NCBI GenBank assembly: GCA_030535715.1
Contig: JAUNRL010000048.1
Span: forward strand, 1-7,624
Source: Bacillota bacterium
GTDB lineage: Bacteria > Bacillota > Clostridia > Peptostreptococcales > Anaerovoracaceae
Length of the DNA stretch: 7,624 nt
Direction: 5' to 3'
Position numbers and translations under genes: made by a program. Position 1 is the first letter of the stretch; every line of letters begins with the position of its first letter. The notes under the pieces were generated by a model, which saw only the letters and a list, made by a program, of their open reading frames with translations, was not told the DNA's origin and did no database searches. This document shows positions 6,644-7,624 of this stretch, one piece after another.

Positions 6644-6672
6644 AGTGTATCATCAGCAGAGCGTCAGGGCAA
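6644..6672 (-). promoter_or_regulatory. Weak candidate promoter after pfkA
   Basis: On the minus strand TTGCCC (6667-6672) and TACACT (6644-6649) are separated by exactly 17 bases. Each matches the sigma-70/SigA consensus at four of six positions. The -35 box lies inside the end of pfkA and the -10 box just after its stop. If used, the leader before the 48-residue protein would be very short, starting close to its ribosome binding site. Matches of this quality arise by chance, so this is only a possibility. Confidence 0.2.
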
Positions 6673-7612
6673 GTTCAACCATTCGGGTATCGTAGTCCCG
6701 CTTCATCTCCAGCGCTTCCGCCAGATCAACCGCGAAGACTTCTCCCTGGCTGACGCCCACCGCCTTGCTATCCGCATCATCGTAGAGCAGCTGCACCGCC
6801 TTGGCGGCCGTCAGGGAAGCCAGCACGCGATCCGCCTGCGTCGGGCTTCCACCCCGCTGAATGTGCCCCGGCACCACCGCCCGGGTCTCCCAGCCGGTGA
6901 TTTCCTCCAGCATACGGGCCAGCTCTTCCGTATCGACAGGCACTCCCTCCGCCTTCAGGATCAGACAGTGGCCCTTGCCGGCGTTATGTCCGCGCAGAAT
7001 CTCCGTGCAGAGATGGTTCACATCCAGCTCAATCTCCGGAATCAGAATCCCGTCCGCTCCGCCGGCCAAGCCCGCGTAAAGGGCGATGTCGCCGCAGCGC
7101 CTGCCCATGACCTCGATGATCGTGGCCCGTTCATGGGAGGAGGACGTATCCCGGATGTTGGAGATAAGACTCAGCACCGTATTAACCGCCGTATCGAAGC
7201 CGATAGTAAAATCCGTATAACCCAGATCGTTGTCGATGGTTCCCGGAACGCCCATGACGGTGATGCCGCGCTTCGCCAGTTCCAGTCCGCCCCGGAAGGA
7301 TCCGTCCCCGCCGATGACTACCAGACCCTCAATGCCGAACACTTCCAGAATCTTCACCGCCTTGTCCTGCCACTCTTCTTCAAAGAACCTCTTGCTCCGT
7401 GCCGTACGGAGGATCGTTCCTCCCCGGTGAAGGATCTCTCCCACTGAACGCCATTCCAGTTTTTCGACTTCGCCGTCCAGCAGGCCTTCGTATCCGTGAC
7501 GGATGCCATAAACTTCCATGCCTTTGGATATTCCCGTCCGGACAACAGCCCGCAGCGCCGCATTCATGCCCGGCGCGTCGCCACCGCTGGTCATTACCGC
7601 AATTTTCCTCAT
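6653..7612 (-). CDS. pfkA: ATP-dependent 6-phosphofructokinase
   Basis: PfkA phosphorylates fructose 6-phosphate to fructose 1,6-bisphosphate, the committed step of glycolysis, as a cytosolic homotetramer. The 319 residues match the bacterial ATP-type length. Numbering follows E. coli PfkA closely: SGGDAPG (9-15), GGDGS (101-105), PGTIDNDL (123-130) with catalytic D127, R162, MGR (169-171) and E222. H250 and R253 of HIQRGG bind substrate one position later than in E. coli. G104 and G124 predict ATP, because pyrophosphate-dependent enzymes carry Asp and Lys there. Of the allosteric-site residues, R21, R25, R154, D187 and K213 are kept, but positions 54 and 211 are Trp and Ala where E. coli has Arg. 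Only 12 bases precede the ATG in the window and show no strong ribosome binding site. No terminator hairpin follows, so transcription may run on into the next genes. Confidence 0.97.
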   Translation of the reverse strand: MRKIAVMTSGGDAPGMNAALRAVVRTGISKGMEVYGIRHGYEGLLDGEVEKLEWRSVGEILHRGGTILRTARSKRFFEEEWQDKAVKILEVFGIEGLVVIGGDGSFRGGLELAKRGITVMGVPGTIDNDLGYTDFTIGFDTAVNTVLSLISNIRDTSSSHERATIIEVMGRRCGDIALYAGLAGGADGILIPEIELDVNHLCTEILRGHNAGKGHCLILKAEGVPVDTEELARMLEEITGWETRAVVPGHIQRGGSPTQADRVLASLTAAKAVQLLYDDADSKAVGVSQGEVFAVDLAEALEMKRDYDTRMVELALTLC

Positions 7613-7624
7613 TTCCAGTACTCT

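Noticed and set aside
6623..6652. Possible terminator in the gap after pfkA
   Set aside because: The 30 bases contain no stem of useful length followed by a T-run on the minus strand.
5610..6695. 361-codon plus-strand frame across the membrane genes
   Set aside because: It covers parts of four minus-strand genes, and its His/Gln-rich composition is what reverse reading of hydrophobic transmembrane codons gives.

Overview
The window reads as a stretch of chromosome from a GC-rich, low-redundancy bacterium, most probably of the Bacillota (class Clostridia). The reasons are the phoH-ybeY-cdd-era gene order, strong GGAGGG-type Shine-Dalgarno sites in front of most genes, an ATP-type PfkA, and two flavoprotein families (HI0933/YhiN-like and COG2509-like) that are common in Clostridia. 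The organism cannot be named from the sequence alone. No mobile element, RNA gene, CRISPR array or clear terminator was seen.

All supported genes lie on the minus strand and point toward coordinate 1. In transcription order they are: pfkA (7612-6653), a 48-residue single-pass membrane microprotein (6622-6476), an HdeD/DUF308-like six-helix membrane protein with a charged cytoplasmic tail (6458-5754), an HI0933-family flavoprotein (5770-4535), a COG2509-like FAD-dependent dehydrogenase (4529-2823, TTG start proposed), phoH (2812-1823), ybeY (1807-1259), cdd (1262-849) and era (832 to beyond the left edge). The largest gap is 30 bases. Two junctions overlap (17 and 4 bases), and the others are 5-17 bases apart. 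The layout is that of one operon, or of overlapping transcription units with internal promoters.

The genes fall into three blocks. The first is glycolysis (pfkA). The second is a poorly characterised middle block of two membrane proteins and two flavoproteins. The third is the conserved RNA/ribosome block: the PhoH ATPase, the YbeY endoribonuclease, cytidine deaminase and the Era GTPase of 30S assembly. The third block lacks pgpH and dgkA, which often sit between these genes in related bacteria. The least understood part, and the best candidate for something undescribed, is the middle block at about 2823-6622. The sequence shows tight linkage there but does not show a shared function.
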